Assembly: GCA_945885515.1 (NCBI GenBank)
Contig: CAMCZA010000003.1
Coordinates: forward strand, 1-51,251
DNA length: 51,251 bases
Direction: 5' to 3'
From: Ferrithrix thermotolerans DSM 19514
Lineage (GTDB): Bacteria; Actinomycetota; Acidimicrobiia; Acidimicrobiales; Ilumatobacteraceae
Within the stretch, counting starts at the first letter, position 1. Every line of letters begins with the position of its first letter. The notes under the pieces were generated by a model. The model worked only from the letters and a program-made list of their open reading frames with translations, ran no database searches and had not been told where the DNA came from. Of the stretch, positions 28,238 through 39,046 are shown one piece after another. Made by a program: the position numbers and the translations under genes.

Positions 28238-29370
28238 TGAAAATTCTAAGTGTTTTTGGTCGCCTGTATCGCGGCGAAACGACATTCGATTTCATCGGGC
28301 GACGAATCATCGGGTTCGGTGTTTCTTTGACAATAGTTATTGCTGGTGCTGGTTCGCTTTTGATTCAGGGACTCGATCTTGGTATTGATTTTCGTGGTGG
28401 AGTCGCATGGGAGGTTCCTGCTGGAACTTTGACGGATGTTGATGCACGGGAAGTTTTGGAAGCCAACAATATTGAATCGTTGAATGCCAAGATTCAGTTT
28501 CTCACCGGAACCGAATTGCAGGTGATGCGAGTCCAGGTCGGAGATCAAACTGAGCCAGTTCGTCTTGCCGTCCAGAAATCTTTCGCCGATCTGGCCAAGG
28601 TTTCTGTTGAAGAAGTCAGTGTTGCGTCAGTTAGTTCTTCTTGGGGTCGCAGCATCACCGAAAAATCAATTCGTGCATTGATCGTGTTTTTTGTCATCGT
28701 CTCGCTGTACATTTCTTGGCGCCTTGAGTGGAAGATGGCGATCACCGCAATCGTGGCGATGGCTCACGATATTTTGGTGAGCGTTGGCGTTTACTCATTA
28801 TTCGGTTTTGAAGTAACTCCAGCAACGGTGGTTGCTTTCTTGACGATCTTGGGTTACTCGCTTTACGACACGGTCGTGGTGTTCGATCGTGTTCAAGAGA
28901 ATGCAACCAAGTTTGCTTCCTCGCGACAATCTTTTGCCAATATTGCCAATGTTTCGACCAATGAAGTTCTGGCCCGTTCGCTGAACACGACACTGTCTTC
29001 GGCGTTGCCGGTGATCTCGCTTCTCGTGGTTGGTTCTTTTATCCTCGGAGCAAAGAGCCTTGAAGAGTTTGCGGTTGCTTTGTTGGTCGGCATGCTTGCT
29101 GGTACATATTCGTCAATCTTTGTTGCAGTTCCACTTTTAGATTTACTCAAGCGAAACGAGTTGAAGTACAAGCCATTTCGTGGTCAAATAGCAACTGGTG
29201 CAGCGATGTCCGAGTTAATGGGGCACGGCGCGAGCGAACGAATTGTCGTCAACAACGCGTCCAAGTCGCAGACTTCGGTTTTCACAAACGAGGAAATTTC
29301 GGCGCAAGCAACACAGCGCGCAACGAATGCATTGAATCATCCGCCTCGACCTCGCAAGAAGCGACGCTAA
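28237..29370 (+). CDS. secF: Protein translocase subunit SecF
   Basis: 'GLDLGIDFRGGVAWEV', 'TILGYSLYDTVVVFDRVQEN', 'RSLNTTLSSALPVISLLVVG'. Confidence 0.98.
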   Translation: MKILSVFGRLYRGETTFDFIGRRIIGFGVSLTIVIAGAGSLLIQGLDLGIDFRGGVAWEVPAGTLTDVDAREVLEANNIESLNAKIQFLTGTELQVMRVQVGDQTEPVRLAVQKSFADLAKVSVEEVSVASVSSSWGRSITEKSIRALIVFFVIVSLYISWRLEWKMAITAIVAMAHDILVSVGVYSLFGFEVTPATVVAFLTILGYSLYDTVVVFDRVQENATKFASSRQSFANIANVSTNEVLARSLNTTLSSALPVISLLVVGSFILGAKSLEEFAVALLVGMLAGTYSSIFVAVPLLDLLKRNELKYKPFRGQIATGAAMSELMGHGASERIVVNNASKSQTSVFTNEEISAQATQRATNALNHPPRPRKKRR

Positions 29371-29426
29371 TCACAGATATTTAGTCGTCTCGCAATCTCG
29401 CGAGTGAGCGCTACTACGCTTTAGAT

Positions 29427-31706
29427 ATGGGCACCGCATCAAGGGTGCTGCCGTGGCGGCGCCAGAGTACGACAATTGCCGAGGATCTGTCTCCTTTGCT
29501 GACCAGTTATAAGTCGCGTCACCCAAAAGGATCTGTCTCACTAATTAATGCGGCATATGAAATGGCCAGATCTGCGCACGCAAACCAGAGTCGCACGAGT
29601 GGAGAGTTGTACATCACCCATCCGATTGCGGTTGCCCGAATAGTTGCTGACATTGGTTTGGACGAAGTTTCGATCGTCGCCGCACTTTTGCATGACGCTG
29701 TTGAAGATACCGAAATCACGCTCGCCGATGTAGAAAGTAATTTTGGTGCCGAGGTTGCAGTCATCGTTGATGGTGTAACTAAACTCGAGCGACTTCAATT
29801 TGATTCAAAAGAAGCCCAGCAAGCCGCAACGATGCGCAAGATGCTCGTGGCGATGGCAAAGGATCTGCGAGTTCTGATGATCAAACTTGCCGATCGTCTA
29901 CACAACATGCGAACGATTGCCGCAGTTCCATACGAAAAACAGCAACGAGTGGCCCAAGAGACCCTCGATATTTATGCACCTTTGGCGCACCGATTAGGGA
30001 TGCAAGAAATTAAGCAGCAACTAGAAGATCTTGCGTTTGCGGCCTTGTATCCAAAGCGCTACGCCGAGTTGGACAATCTCGTTGCAACACGTGCACCCGA
30101 ACGAAATGTTTATTTAGCAAAAACAATCGGACAAGTTCAACAGTGGCTGAACGAAGTAAAAATTGACGCAGACCTCACTGCCCGCGGCAAACATTTGTGG
30201 AGTATCTACGAAAAGATGGTTCAGAAAAGTAAAGACTTTGACGACATTCACGATTTGATGGCAATTCGAATCGTTGTTGCGTCTGAAAAAGATTGCTATG
30301 CGGTGCTGGGTGCAATTCACGGCCACTGGAAGCCGATTGTTGGTCGCTTCAAAGATTACATTGCAATGCCAAAGTTTAATTTATATCAATCGTTGCACAC
30401 GACGGTCGTCGGTCCGGGTGGAAAGCCAATTGAAGTTCAAATTCGCACCCGTGAAATGCACCGACGCGCTGAGTGGGGAGTTGCATCTCATTGGGCGTAC
30501 AAAGACGCGGTCTCGCAAGGTGAGATTGATTGGCTGAATCGAATAATCGACTGGCAAGGGGAAGTTTCTGATCCAAGTGCGTTTTTGGAAATCTTGAAAA
30601 CTGATCTTGAGCAAGACGAGCTTTTTATTTTCACACCTAAAGGTCGAGTAATTACTTTGCCGGTGTTCTCGACACCTGTCGACTTTGCATATGCAGTTCA
30701 CACTGAAGTTGGTCATAGCTGCATGGGAGCACGTGTCAATGGTCGTCTCGTGCCACTTGACTACAAGTTCGCATCTGGTGATAGTTGCGAAATTCTTGTA
30801 TCGCCCGGCGAGACCAGCGAACCATCGCAAGATTGGCTTGCTTTTGTTGTTTCGCCAAAGGCTCGAAGCAAAATCAAACAGTGGATTTCTCGCGAGCGTC
30901 TTGAAGATCTGGTCGAAGATGGTAAGGATGAACTTATAGAGCGTCTACGCCAAGTTGGTTTGCCCGCGCAAAAGATTCTCTCATCACAGGTGCTTGATGA
31001 TGAGGTCGCTTTACAAAATTTCGAAAATGCTGATGCGTTGTTTGCGGCGATAGGTGATCAGCGAATCGATGCGGTCGCAGTCGTGGATCGAATGTCAAAG
31101 CGCATGCGTGACGGTGTGCAGCCCGATCAGCTTTCGATGTCTTCGGTGGGTGTAAATTCACTTGCATCTGCTTTGACACCACAGCGCAATGGTGTTCATG
31201 TTGAAGGCATGCCAGATGTAATGGTCAGACTTTCAAGGTGTTGCACGCCAGTGCCTGGTGATGAAGTAACGGGTTTTGTCACCAAAGGTCGCGGCGTAAC
31301 TGTGCATCGTGCCGATTGCTCCAATGCCGCTTCGTTAATTGATCAAGACTCAGCACGGTTGGTTGAAGTTGAATGGTCCACAGATAGTTCAGAGGCGATC
31401 TTTGTTGCCGCAGTTGAAGTGGTGGCTTTAGATCGATCTCGTCTTCTTCGAGATGTGGCGAATGCTTTATCAGAGGAGCATGTAAATATTGTGGCGTGTA
31501 CGACTCACACTGGTACTGACCGTGTTGCCAAAATGCGGTTTGAATTTGAGTTTGCAGACCCAAGCCACTTGCAATCGGTGCTCAAAGTGATCAGGCGGAT
31601 CGATGGGGTTTACGATGCCAATCGAGTGTTGCCGGGCAACCCGCAAGACGAGATACAAACCGAGACACGATTAGAACAAGGTGAACACCCATCGGCGTTC
31701 AAATAA
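29427..31706 (+). CDS. rel: Bifunctional (p)ppGpp synthetase/hydrolase (RelA/SpoT homolog)
   Basis: HD domain 'ALLHDAVEDT', synthetase 'MPKFNLYQSLHTTVVGPGGKPIEVQIRTREMHRRAEWGVASHWAYK', TGS and ACT domains. Confidence 0.98.
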   Translation: MGTASRVLPWRRQSTTIAEDLSPLLTSYKSRHPKGSVSLINAAYEMARSAHANQSRTSGELYITHPIAVARIVADIGLDEVSIVAALLHDAVEDTEITLADVESNFGAEVAVIVDGVTKLERLQFDSKEAQQAATMRKMLVAMAKDLRVLMIKLADRLHNMRTIAAVPYEKQQRVAQETLDIYAPLAHRLGMQEIKQQLEDLAFAALYPKRYAELDNLVATRAPERNVYLAKTIGQVQQWLNEVKIDADLTARGKHLWSIYEKMVQKSKDFDDIHDLMAIRIVVASEKDCYAVLGAIHGHWKPIVGRFKDYIAMPKFNLYQSLHTTVVGPGGKPIEVQIRTREMHRRAEWGVASHWAYKDAVSQGEIDWLNRIIDWQGEVSDPSAFLEILKTDLEQDELFIFTPKGRVITLPVFSTPVDFAYAVHTEVGHSCMGARVNGRLVPLDYKFASGDSCEILVSPGETSEPSQDWLAFVVSPKARSKIKQWISRERLEDLVEDGKDELIERLRQVGLPAQKILSSQVLDDEVALQNFENADALFAAIGDQRIDAVAVVDRMSKRMRDGVQPDQLSMSSVGVNSLASALTPQRNGVHVEGMPDVMVRLSRCCTPVPGDEVTGFVTKGRGVTVHRADCSNAASLIDQDSARLVEVEWSTDSSEAIFVAAVEVVALDRSRLLRDVANALSEEHVNIVACTTHTGTDRVAKMRFEFEFADPSHLQSVLKVIRRIDGVYDANRVLPGNPQDEIQTETRLEQGEHPSAFK

Positions 31707-31741
31707 CAGTAAACATCAATATCTTCTTGCTGCCAAGCGTC

Positions 31742-31747
31742 TAGCCT
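31742..31747 (+). promoter_or_regulatory. -10-like TAGCCT, leaderless promoter candidate for hisS
   Basis: TAGCCT + 6 nt + GTG 31754. Confidence 0.6.
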
Positions 31748-31753
31748 TCTCGC

Positions 31754-33007
31754 GTGCCTGATTTTAAGACTTCCCCAGGAACTCGTGACATATTGGCGCC
31801 TGATTCTTCGCGCTGGCGTGCTTTTCAAAATATCTTCGCTACAAATGTTGAAGCGGCAGGGTACAGCTACATAATTCCGCCGATGTTCGAAGATTTAGAT
31901 GTGTTCTTGCGACTTGGCGAAGCCACTGAAGTGGTCACCAAGGAGATGTACGACTTTCATGACAAGGGTGGTCGTCATATTGCGTTGCGTCCCGAACAAA
32001 CGGCGAGTGTTTGTCGGGCGTTTGTTGAACACCGGCCAACTACGCCGTGGAAAGTTTGGTATTCAGGTCCGAACTTTCGCTACGAAAAACCGCAACAGGG
32101 CAGATATCGACAGTTTGACCAAGTCGGAATTGAGGCGCTTGGTGTTGATGATGCATTTCTAGACGCCGAAGTGATTGCTTTGGCATCATCTTTCTATGCG
32201 GCTTTGGGTTTAAAGCAGGTTGAACTTTCAATCAACACACTTGGTGACAGCGGTGATCGAGAGAACTATTCGCAATTGCTGGCAGCATATTTTTCGAAGC
32301 ATGAAACGAAACTTACTGCCGAGAGCAAAGCAACTTTGACCCGCAATCCTTTGCGAGTTTTAGATTCAAAACGAGAACCTGATCAAGAAGTAATTGCGGG
32401 TGCACCGAGAATTCGTGAGTCAATCAGCAAGTCTGCCAGCGAGCATTTCTCAGCGGTACTTCGGGCACTTGATGCACTGAATGTCAGTTACAAAATTAAT
32501 GACCGTTTGGTTAGAGGTTTGGATTACTACCGTCGCACGACGTTTGAGTTCGTTTCGACATCACTTGAGGCGGCACACACCGCGATTGGTGGTGGCGGAA
32601 GATATGACGGTTTGGTTGAAGCTTTGGGTGGGCCCGCAACAGCCGGTATTGGTTTTGCGCTTGGACTTGATCGGACGCTTTTGGCATGCGACGCCGAGGG
32701 AGTATTTGCTGCACCGAGCACGGACGTTGATGTATTTGTTGTCGACACCGTAGATGGAACTCATGCCCACGAATTGTGTCACCAGCTTCGAGCAAATGGG
32801 ATCAGGGCCGATCGAGCGTATGATTTGCGAAGCATCAAGGCACAAATGAAATCTGCCGACCGAAGCGGAGCAAGATTTGCGCTGATTGTCGGCTCGGACG
32901 AAGTCTCGAACTCGACCGTGATGTTGCGAGAAATGGTTCTAGGCAAACAGAATTCTGTTTTGCGCAAAGATGTTTTAAGCGAATTATCGATCCTTCTGAA
33001 AAAATAG
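31754..33007 (+). CDS. hisS: Histidine--tRNA ligase
   Basis: 'GTRDILAPDSSRW', 'LRPEQTASVCRAFVEH', 'RGLDYYRRTTFEFVS'. GTG start. Confidence 0.98.
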   Translation: MPDFKTSPGTRDILAPDSSRWRAFQNIFATNVEAAGYSYIIPPMFEDLDVFLRLGEATEVVTKEMYDFHDKGGRHIALRPEQTASVCRAFVEHRPTTPWKVWYSGPNFRYEKPQQGRYRQFDQVGIEALGVDDAFLDAEVIALASSFYAALGLKQVELSINTLGDSGDRENYSQLLAAYFSKHETKLTAESKATLTRNPLRVLDSKREPDQEVIAGAPRIRESISKSASEHFSAVLRALDALNVSYKINDRLVRGLDYYRRTTFEFVSTSLEAAHTAIGGGGRYDGLVEALGGPATAGIGFALGLDRTLLACDAEGVFAAPSTDVDVFVVDTVDGTHAHELCHQLRANGIRADRAYDLRSIKAQMKSADRSGARFALIVGSDEVSNSTVMLREMVLGKQNSVLRKDVLSELSILLKK

Positions 33008-33025
33008 CGAGAGTCACAAAAATTT

Positions 33026-34795
33026 ATGAACATTAAAAACAGCACGGCACTTCGAACTCATCTCTGTGGAGATATGCGTTCGACAAATATCGGTGAGGTC
33101 GTGACCCTGTGTGGATGGGTTGGTCGTCGTCGCGAGCACGGAGAGCACCTAGCATTTCTAGACTTGCGTGATTTCAGTGGAATCATTCAATGTGTTGTCG
33201 ATAATTCAGTTGATGTGCGAAGCGAGTGGGTCATTCGCGTCACGGGTAAAGTGCAACCTCGCCCAGATGGAACCGTAAATACAAACATTCCGACGGGAGA
33301 AGTCGAACTAGGCGAGTGCAAAATTGAAGTTTTAAATAGTGCCGAGCCGCCGCCCTTTCCAATTGATCAACGCGGTGATGATGTTGACGAAAATGTTCGA
33401 CTGAAATACCGCTACCTAGATATGCGCCGTGAGCGAATGCAAAAGAACATTCGGTTACGAGCAGCGATTAACTCGGCAATTCGTAAATCAATGGAGTCAC
33501 AGGGTTTCACCGAGGTCGAAACTCCGCTACTCATGCCAAGTACACCCGAGGGCGCTCGAGAATTCTTGGTTCCGTCGCGAAATGAACCCGGTTCGTTTTA
33601 TGCACTACCTCAGTCACCTCAACTTTGGAAGCAATTGTTGATGGTCGCAGGAATGGATCGGTATTACCAGATCGCCAAATGTCTGCGCGACGAAGACTTG
33701 CGCGCAGATCGTCAGTACGAATTTATGCAACTTGACGCCGAGATGAGTTTCGTCAACAAAGACGATGTCATCGCGATGATTTCAACGGCCGTGATCGCGG
33801 CCGCCAAGGCTGCAACTGGTGCAGAACCCCCACCAATCGAGCGAATGACCTGGCACGATGCAATGAATTTTTATGGCATTGACAAACCCGATCTGCGATT
33901 TGCAATGAAACTTGTTGAACTCACGAGCGTGTTTGCAGCCACTGAGTTCAAGGCGTTCGCAACAGCCGAGTCGATCAAAGCGATTTGTGTGTCTAAGGCG
34001 CAGTATCCAGAACAAGCCGCCAGCGGTCGAAATAAATTAGACGCGCTTACTGATCGTGCCAAAAAACTTGGCGCCAAAGGCTTGGTGTGGCTGAAAGTTG
34101 GCGAAGCCGGAGCACTTGATTCACCTGTGGCGAAATTTCTCTCGCCAACCGAGCAAGCAGAGATCGTCAAACAAACCGGTGCAGTCGACGGAGATCTGGT
34201 GCTGATAGTTGCCGATTCTTGGTCAACGACCTGTTCTGTATTGGGTCAACTAAGAAATGATCTGGGGCGACCTCCGGTGCACCAAGGTCCGTATAGATAT
34301 GTATGGGTTGTTGACTTTCCAATGTTCGTTGGGATCAACCCGACAACAAAGATGCCACAGCCAGGGCATCACCCGTTCTGTCATCCGCATCCCGAAGATA
34401 TTGAGCGACTTGAAAGCGATCCGCTGAGTGTTCGAGCGTTGGCTTACGACCTTGTTCTGAACGGATGGGAACTCGGCTCTGGTTCGATTCGAATTCACGA
34501 ACCAGAATTGCAGCGACGAGTTTTCAGGCAACTTGGAATCTCTGATGAAGATGCCGACCACAGATTTGGGTTCTTTCTTCAGCCTTTCAAATATGGTGCA
34601 CCACCGCACGGTGGCTTCGCTTTTGGAATTGATCGTTTGACCGCAATTCTTGCTGGTGAAGACAATATTCGTGAAGTGATTGCGTTTCCAAAAACTCAGT
34701 CTGGTTCAGATCCGATGACAAATGCACCCACAACCGTTGATTCGGCGCAGCTCACAGAGTTAGGAATCAGATTGTTGCCGCCAGCTATCAAATGA
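33026..34795 (+). CDS. aspS: Aspartate--tRNA(Asp/Asn) ligase
   Basis: 'RTHLCGDMRSTNIGEVVTLCGWVGRRREHG', 'PSTPEGAREFLVPSR', 'PPHGGFAFGIDRLTAILAGEDNIREVIAFPKTQSG'. Confidence 0.99.
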   Translation: MNIKNSTALRTHLCGDMRSTNIGEVVTLCGWVGRRREHGEHLAFLDLRDFSGIIQCVVDNSVDVRSEWVIRVTGKVQPRPDGTVNTNIPTGEVELGECKIEVLNSAEPPPFPIDQRGDDVDENVRLKYRYLDMRRERMQKNIRLRAAINSAIRKSMESQGFTEVETPLLMPSTPEGAREFLVPSRNEPGSFYALPQSPQLWKQLLMVAGMDRYYQIAKCLRDEDLRADRQYEFMQLDAEMSFVNKDDVIAMISTAVIAAAKAATGAEPPPIERMTWHDAMNFYGIDKPDLRFAMKLVELTSVFAATEFKAFATAESIKAICVSKAQYPEQAASGRNKLDALTDRAKKLGAKGLVWLKVGEAGALDSPVAKFLSPTEQAEIVKQTGAVDGDLVLIVADSWSTTCSVLGQLRNDLGRPPVHQGPYRYVWVVDFPMFVGINPTTKMPQPGHHPFCHPHPEDIERLESDPLSVRALAYDLVLNGWELGSGSIRIHEPELQRRVFRQLGISDEDADHRFGFFLQPFKYGAPPHGGFAFGIDRLTAILAGEDNIREVIAFPKTQSGSDPMTNAPTTVDSAQLTELGIRLLPPAIK

Positions 34796-36123
34796 AAGAC
34801 GATCTGTTCAGTAGCGCGGCTGAACAACAACTCAGAGCCCAAGCACCACTCGCAGCGCGAATGCGTCCGCGTTCGCTAGATGAGATCGTCGGTCAAACTC
34901 ATTTGGTTGCAAAAGGTTCTCCACTTCGCGCGCTGATTGAAGCCGACAGAATCAGTTCGGTAATTTTCTGGGGTCCACCCGGTACCGGAAAAACTACGCT
35001 TGCCGAAGTTGTGGCGCTGACGACACAACGATCTTTCGAAAGACTTTCTGCAGTAAGTGCCGGAGTCAAAGATGTTCGCGAAGTCATTGAACGGGCGACC
35101 GATCGTCTCGGACAGTTTGGTCGCGGGACAATCGTGTTCATCGACGAGATTCATCGATTTTCTACATCGCAGCAAGATGCGTTGTTGCCTTCGGTAGAAA
35201 ACGGTGTGATTACATTAATCGGCGCGACAACTGAAAATCCCTATTTTGAAATTAATTCGCCGTTACGAAGTCGCAGCACATTGTTTCGCCTCGAGCCTTT
35301 GTTGGTCGGTGATATCACGACACTGTTAGAACGCGGATTGATTGCCGAAGGTGCCCAAGGACAACCACAAGCAATTGAAGCTTTAGCAACTCGTTCTGGT
35401 GGTGATGCCCGTCAAGCGTTGACATCGCTAGAAGTGGCGTGTGCTTTGGCCCATGAGAACAACGAGATTGTTTCGCTTGAACATGTCAACGCGGCGCTAG
35501 GCGTTAGTGCGTTGCGTTATGGTCGCGATGATCACTATGACGTTGTATCTGCGTTCATCAAAAGTATTCGAGGTTCAGATTCGCAAGCTGGATTATTTTG
35601 GCTCGCCAGAATGCTTGAATCTGGCGACGATGCAAAATTTATTGCGCGACGATTGGTAATTCTTGCAAGTGAAGACATCGGTATGGCCGACCCGAATGCT
35701 CTCGTAGTTGCAGTTGCTGCGGCGAGCGCACTTGAGCATGTTGGTTTGCCAGAAGCCCAGTTGAATTTGGCACAGGCTGTTGTCTATTTGGCGACTGCGC
35801 CTAAAAGTAATCGTGTCGCCCTGGCGATTTGGTCGGCTCGTGAAGACATTCGTAAGGGAGTCAACACCGAGGTACCTGCGCACTTGCGCGATGGCCATTA
35901 TCAGGCCGCCAAAGAATTTGGACACGGACAAGGGTATGTGTATCCGCATGACGACCCGCGGGGATGGGTTTCACAGCAGTATTTGCCCGACGAAGCAATT
36001 GGCGCAATTTCTCGGCAGACTGAGTACTACAAACCGAGCGCTCATGGTTTGGAACAAGATATTTCAAATCGAGCCAGACACGAAGCAACAACCGAATCGA
36101 GCGAAAAGGAAAAAGAGAAATGA
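34792..36123 (+). CDS. rarA: Replication-associated recombination protein A (AAA ATPase)
   Basis: 'PLAARMRPRSLDEIVGQTHLVAKGSPLRALIEADRISSVIFWGPPGTGKTTLAEV', 'LIGATTENPYFEINSPLRSRS'. Confidence 0.98.
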   Translation: MKDDLFSSAAEQQLRAQAPLAARMRPRSLDEIVGQTHLVAKGSPLRALIEADRISSVIFWGPPGTGKTTLAEVVALTTQRSFERLSAVSAGVKDVREVIERATDRLGQFGRGTIVFIDEIHRFSTSQQDALLPSVENGVITLIGATTENPYFEINSPLRSRSTLFRLEPLLVGDITTLLERGLIAEGAQGQPQAIEALATRSGGDARQALTSLEVACALAHENNEIVSLEHVNAALGVSALRYGRDDHYDVVSAFIKSIRGSDSQAGLFWLARMLESGDDAKFIARRLVILASEDIGMADPNALVVAVAAASALEHVGLPEAQLNLAQAVVYLATAPKSNRVALAIWSAREDIRKGVNTEVPAHLRDGHYQAAKEFGHGQGYVYPHDDPRGWVSQQYLPDEAIGAISRQTEYYKPSAHGLEQDISNRARHEATTESSEKEKEK

Positions 36124-36362
36124 GAAAACGATTTTTTTGGTTTCTTCTGGGAGCAGCAGCGGCAGTTTTTGGAATCAACTACATGAAGAAGAAGGATGAT
36201 GGCAAGACCGAGATGTTCTCGTCCGAGAATATCGCCGACACATTGACCGACATGGCCGCTTCATTGAAAGACTATTTCGTCGGACTTTGGCAGGGCGTGA
36301 CCTCTGGTGAAAGTCTTGATGACGAAGAACTCTCAAAGATTTTTGACAATTCGCAGAATTAA
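36120..36362 (+). CDS. Small single-TM protein, DUF6167-like by position
   Basis: 80 aa, 'MRKRFFWFLLGAAAAVFGINYMKKK' anchor then acidic helical tail; ATGA overlap with rarA, immediately upstream of alaS. Confidence 0.8.
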   Translation: MRKRFFWFLLGAAAAVFGINYMKKKDDGKTEMFSSENIADTLTDMAASLKDYFVGLWQGVTSGESLDDEELSKIFDNSQN

Positions 36363-36391
36363 ACCTGTCGGCTTGTAACTAGCACGAAGAG

Positions 36392-36397
36392 TAGGCT
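36392..36397 (+). promoter_or_regulatory. -10-like TAGGCT, leaderless promoter candidate for alaS
   Basis: TAGGCT + 8 nt + ATG 36406, no Shine-Dalgarno. Confidence 0.6.
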
Positions 36398-36405
36398 TGT
36401 CGCGT

Positions 36406-39039
36406 ATGACAAGTGGAATTCAAAGCGCTAACGACATTCGTAACGCTTTCACGGGGTTTTTTACCGAACGTGGTCACACAAAAGTTGATTCAGCGAGCCT
36501 GATCCCGCACGATCCGACGGTGCTATTTACGGTCGCCGGGATGGTTCCTTTTAAGCCGTATTTCGTTGGCGACGAAGTACCAGCATTCAAAAGAGCGGTA
36601 AGTGTGCAGAAGTGTGCGCGCGCCGGAGGCAAACATAATGATCTTGATGATGTCGGTCGAACCAAGCGTCACTGCGTATTTTTTGAAATGCTCGGCAATT
36701 TCAGTTTCGGTGATTATTTCAAGTCAGACGCGATTCCGTGGAGCTGGGAACTAGTCACAGAAGTATTTGGCTTTGATGGTGATCAACTCTGGATAACCGT
36801 GCACGAAAGCGATGATGAAGCCGAACAGATTTGGCACGATCAAGTCGGCGTGCCGATGAATCGAATTCAACGCCTTGGTGACGCAGACAATTTCTGGCAA
36901 ATGGGAGATACAGGCCCGTGCGGTCCGTGTTCTGAGATTCATATTGATCGTGGTCCGGCATTTGGGCCCGATGGTGGTCCGCTCAATGATCCACAAGGTG
37001 ATCGGTTTCTAGAATTTTGGAACCTCGTATTCATGCAGTTCAATCAAGCGGCAGATGGCTCTCGCACGCCACTTCCTAAACCTTCGATAGATACCGGTGC
37101 CGGACTTGAAAGAATTTTGGCACTCAAGCAAGGCAAAGATTCAATTTGGGAGACCGATGTATTGTTTCCGTTGATTGAGCAAGCGCAGTCGGTGACATCC
37201 AAGAAATATAAAATTGGCGACTACGAAGATCGGGCCAGTTTCTCGCTTCGCGTTCTTGCTGAGCACGCAAGATCTTCGACGATGCTCGTCAACGATGGAG
37301 TGTTTCCGTCTAACGAAGGTCGCGGGTATGTGTTGCGAAGAATTTTTCGTCGCGCGGTGCGTCATGCCTATTTGCTCGGCACCGAAAAACTTGTGATGCC
37401 AAAACTTGTCGAAACTGCAATTGCGGTAATGGGCGAGGCACATCCAACGCTGTTGGCCAACAAGGATTTCATTCTGGGTGTTTTAACCAAAGAAGAAGAA
37501 AGTTTTCGACAGACGCTTAAGAATGGTTTGACGATTCTTGAAACCGAGTTCGCCGCAATCGAAAAGTCATCTACGAAGTCAAAGCAGTCGGCACTATTGA
37601 GTGGCTCCAATGCTTTTTTGTTGCACGATACCTACGGGTTTCCACTTGAATTAACCCAAGAGATCGCATCTGAGCGAAATGTTGCGGTGGATGTTGCGGG
37701 TTTTGACACCGAGATGACCGCGCAACGCACTCGTGCCAAGTCGGCGCGCAAAGGAACTCAAGGTGTTGACGACCAGTTGGTTGCTTATCGAGAGATTCTT
37801 GAACAGCACGGTCTGACCAATTTTGTGGGTTACACGCTCGATTCGAGTGAATCAAAAGTTTTAGCAGTCGTTGAAAACAGTGACTCAGAAATTGAAGTGT
37901 TTCTTGATGTCACCCCGTTCTATGCAGAAAGTGGTGGGCAAGTTGGAGACTGCGGAAAGATCATCACTCAAACTGGTGAAATGACCGTCACTGACACGAC
38001 ATTTGCCCTACCAGGTCTTCGCAAACACAGTGGCAAAATCACCAGGGGCGAAATCAAACAAGGGCAAACAGTAACTGCAACCATTGACACGGCTGTGCGA
38101 AACGCGACGCGCAAGAATCACACAGCAACACATTTGCTGCATCATGCGTTACGCAGTGTGTTGGGCGAACACGTAAAGCAGGCTGGTTCGTTGGTCTCTG
38201 CGCAAAGATTGAGATTTGATTTCAGCCACTATGCGCCGTTGTCTGAGCAAGAAGTTGAGCAGATTGAGCGCATAGCCAATTCGCAAGTGCTCGCCAATGC
38301 CGATGTCAATGCCTACGAAACGTCGAAACAAGAAGCAACGGCGGCCGGGGCGATCGCATTTTTCGGCGACAAATACGGCGAGATTGTTAGGGTTCTTGAA
38401 GCCGGTGACTCTGTGGAACTCTGTGGCGGAACCCATGTATCAGCCACCGGTGATATTGGTCTTATCAAAATTGTTCAAGAAAGTTCTATCGGCTCAAATT
38501 TGCGCAGAATTGAAGCAGTGACCGGTTTCAACTCGGTTGACTATGTGATTGCGACGTCAAAGCAACTGAGCAGTCTTGGAGAATTGCTCGGAACGAACAC
38601 TGAATCACTAGTTGATGCTGTGTTGCGCAAAATCACCGAAGCCAAAGAATTAAATGAAGAAATTAAATCGTTGCGCTCCGTCGCGGCTCGAGGTCGCGCA
38701 AGTGAGTTGGTGGGCAAACACAAAAATGGAGTTGTAGTCGAGCGAATAGACGGTCTTGCACCGTCGGATTTGCGCGAACTAGCGATCGCGATTCGACAAA
38801 ATGTGGCTATCAAAGCGGTGGTTCTGGGTGGTGTTGTACCGAGTGGAGGAGTCGCACTTGTGGCCGCAACGGGTGCTGGCGTCAAAGCTTCGGCTGGTGA
38901 TCTGATTGCACTTGCTGCGAAAAAAGTTGGCGGCGGTGGTGGCGGTAAAGGTGACATTGCAACAGCGGGTGGAAAAATAGTTGAAGCACTAGATGAAGCA
39001 CTTCAACTTGCTGTGACGGCGGCTAGCGAGATCGTTTAA
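36406..39039 (+). CDS. alaS: Alanine--tRNA ligase
   Basis: 'FFTERGHTKVDSASLIPHDPTVLFTVAGMVPFKPYF', 'NHTATHLLHHALR', 'CGGTHV'. ATG 36406 preferred over TTG 36397. Confidence 0.99.
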   Translation: MTSGIQSANDIRNAFTGFFTERGHTKVDSASLIPHDPTVLFTVAGMVPFKPYFVGDEVPAFKRAVSVQKCARAGGKHNDLDDVGRTKRHCVFFEMLGNFSFGDYFKSDAIPWSWELVTEVFGFDGDQLWITVHESDDEAEQIWHDQVGVPMNRIQRLGDADNFWQMGDTGPCGPCSEIHIDRGPAFGPDGGPLNDPQGDRFLEFWNLVFMQFNQAADGSRTPLPKPSIDTGAGLERILALKQGKDSIWETDVLFPLIEQAQSVTSKKYKIGDYEDRASFSLRVLAEHARSSTMLVNDGVFPSNEGRGYVLRRIFRRAVRHAYLLGTEKLVMPKLVETAIAVMGEAHPTLLANKDFILGVLTKEEESFRQTLKNGLTILETEFAAIEKSSTKSKQSALLSGSNAFLLHDTYGFPLELTQEIASERNVAVDVAGFDTEMTAQRTRAKSARKGTQGVDDQLVAYREILEQHGLTNFVGYTLDSSESKVLAVVENSDSEIEVFLDVTPFYAESGGQVGDCGKIITQTGEMTVTDTTFALPGLRKHSGKITRGEIKQGQTVTATIDTAVRNATRKNHTATHLLHHALRSVLGEHVKQAGSLVSAQRLRFDFSHYAPLSEQEVEQIERIANSQVLANADVNAYETSKQEATAAGAIAFFGDKYGEIVRVLEAGDSVELCGGTHVSATGDIGLIKIVQESSIGSNLRRIEAVTGFNSVDYVIATSKQLSSLGELLGTNTESLVDAVLRKITEAKELNEEIKSLRSVAARGRASELVGKHKNGVVVERIDGLAPSDLRELAIAIRQNVAIKAVVLGGVVPSGGVALVAATGAGVKASAGDLIALAAKKVGGGGGGKGDIATAGGKIVEALDEALQLAVTAASEIV

Positions 39040-39046
39040 AACCGCT

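Noticed and set aside
38541-38957. 138-aa minus-strand ORF with poly-proline start
   Set aside because: Reverse complement of the Gly-rich C-terminus of AlaS; shadow ORF.
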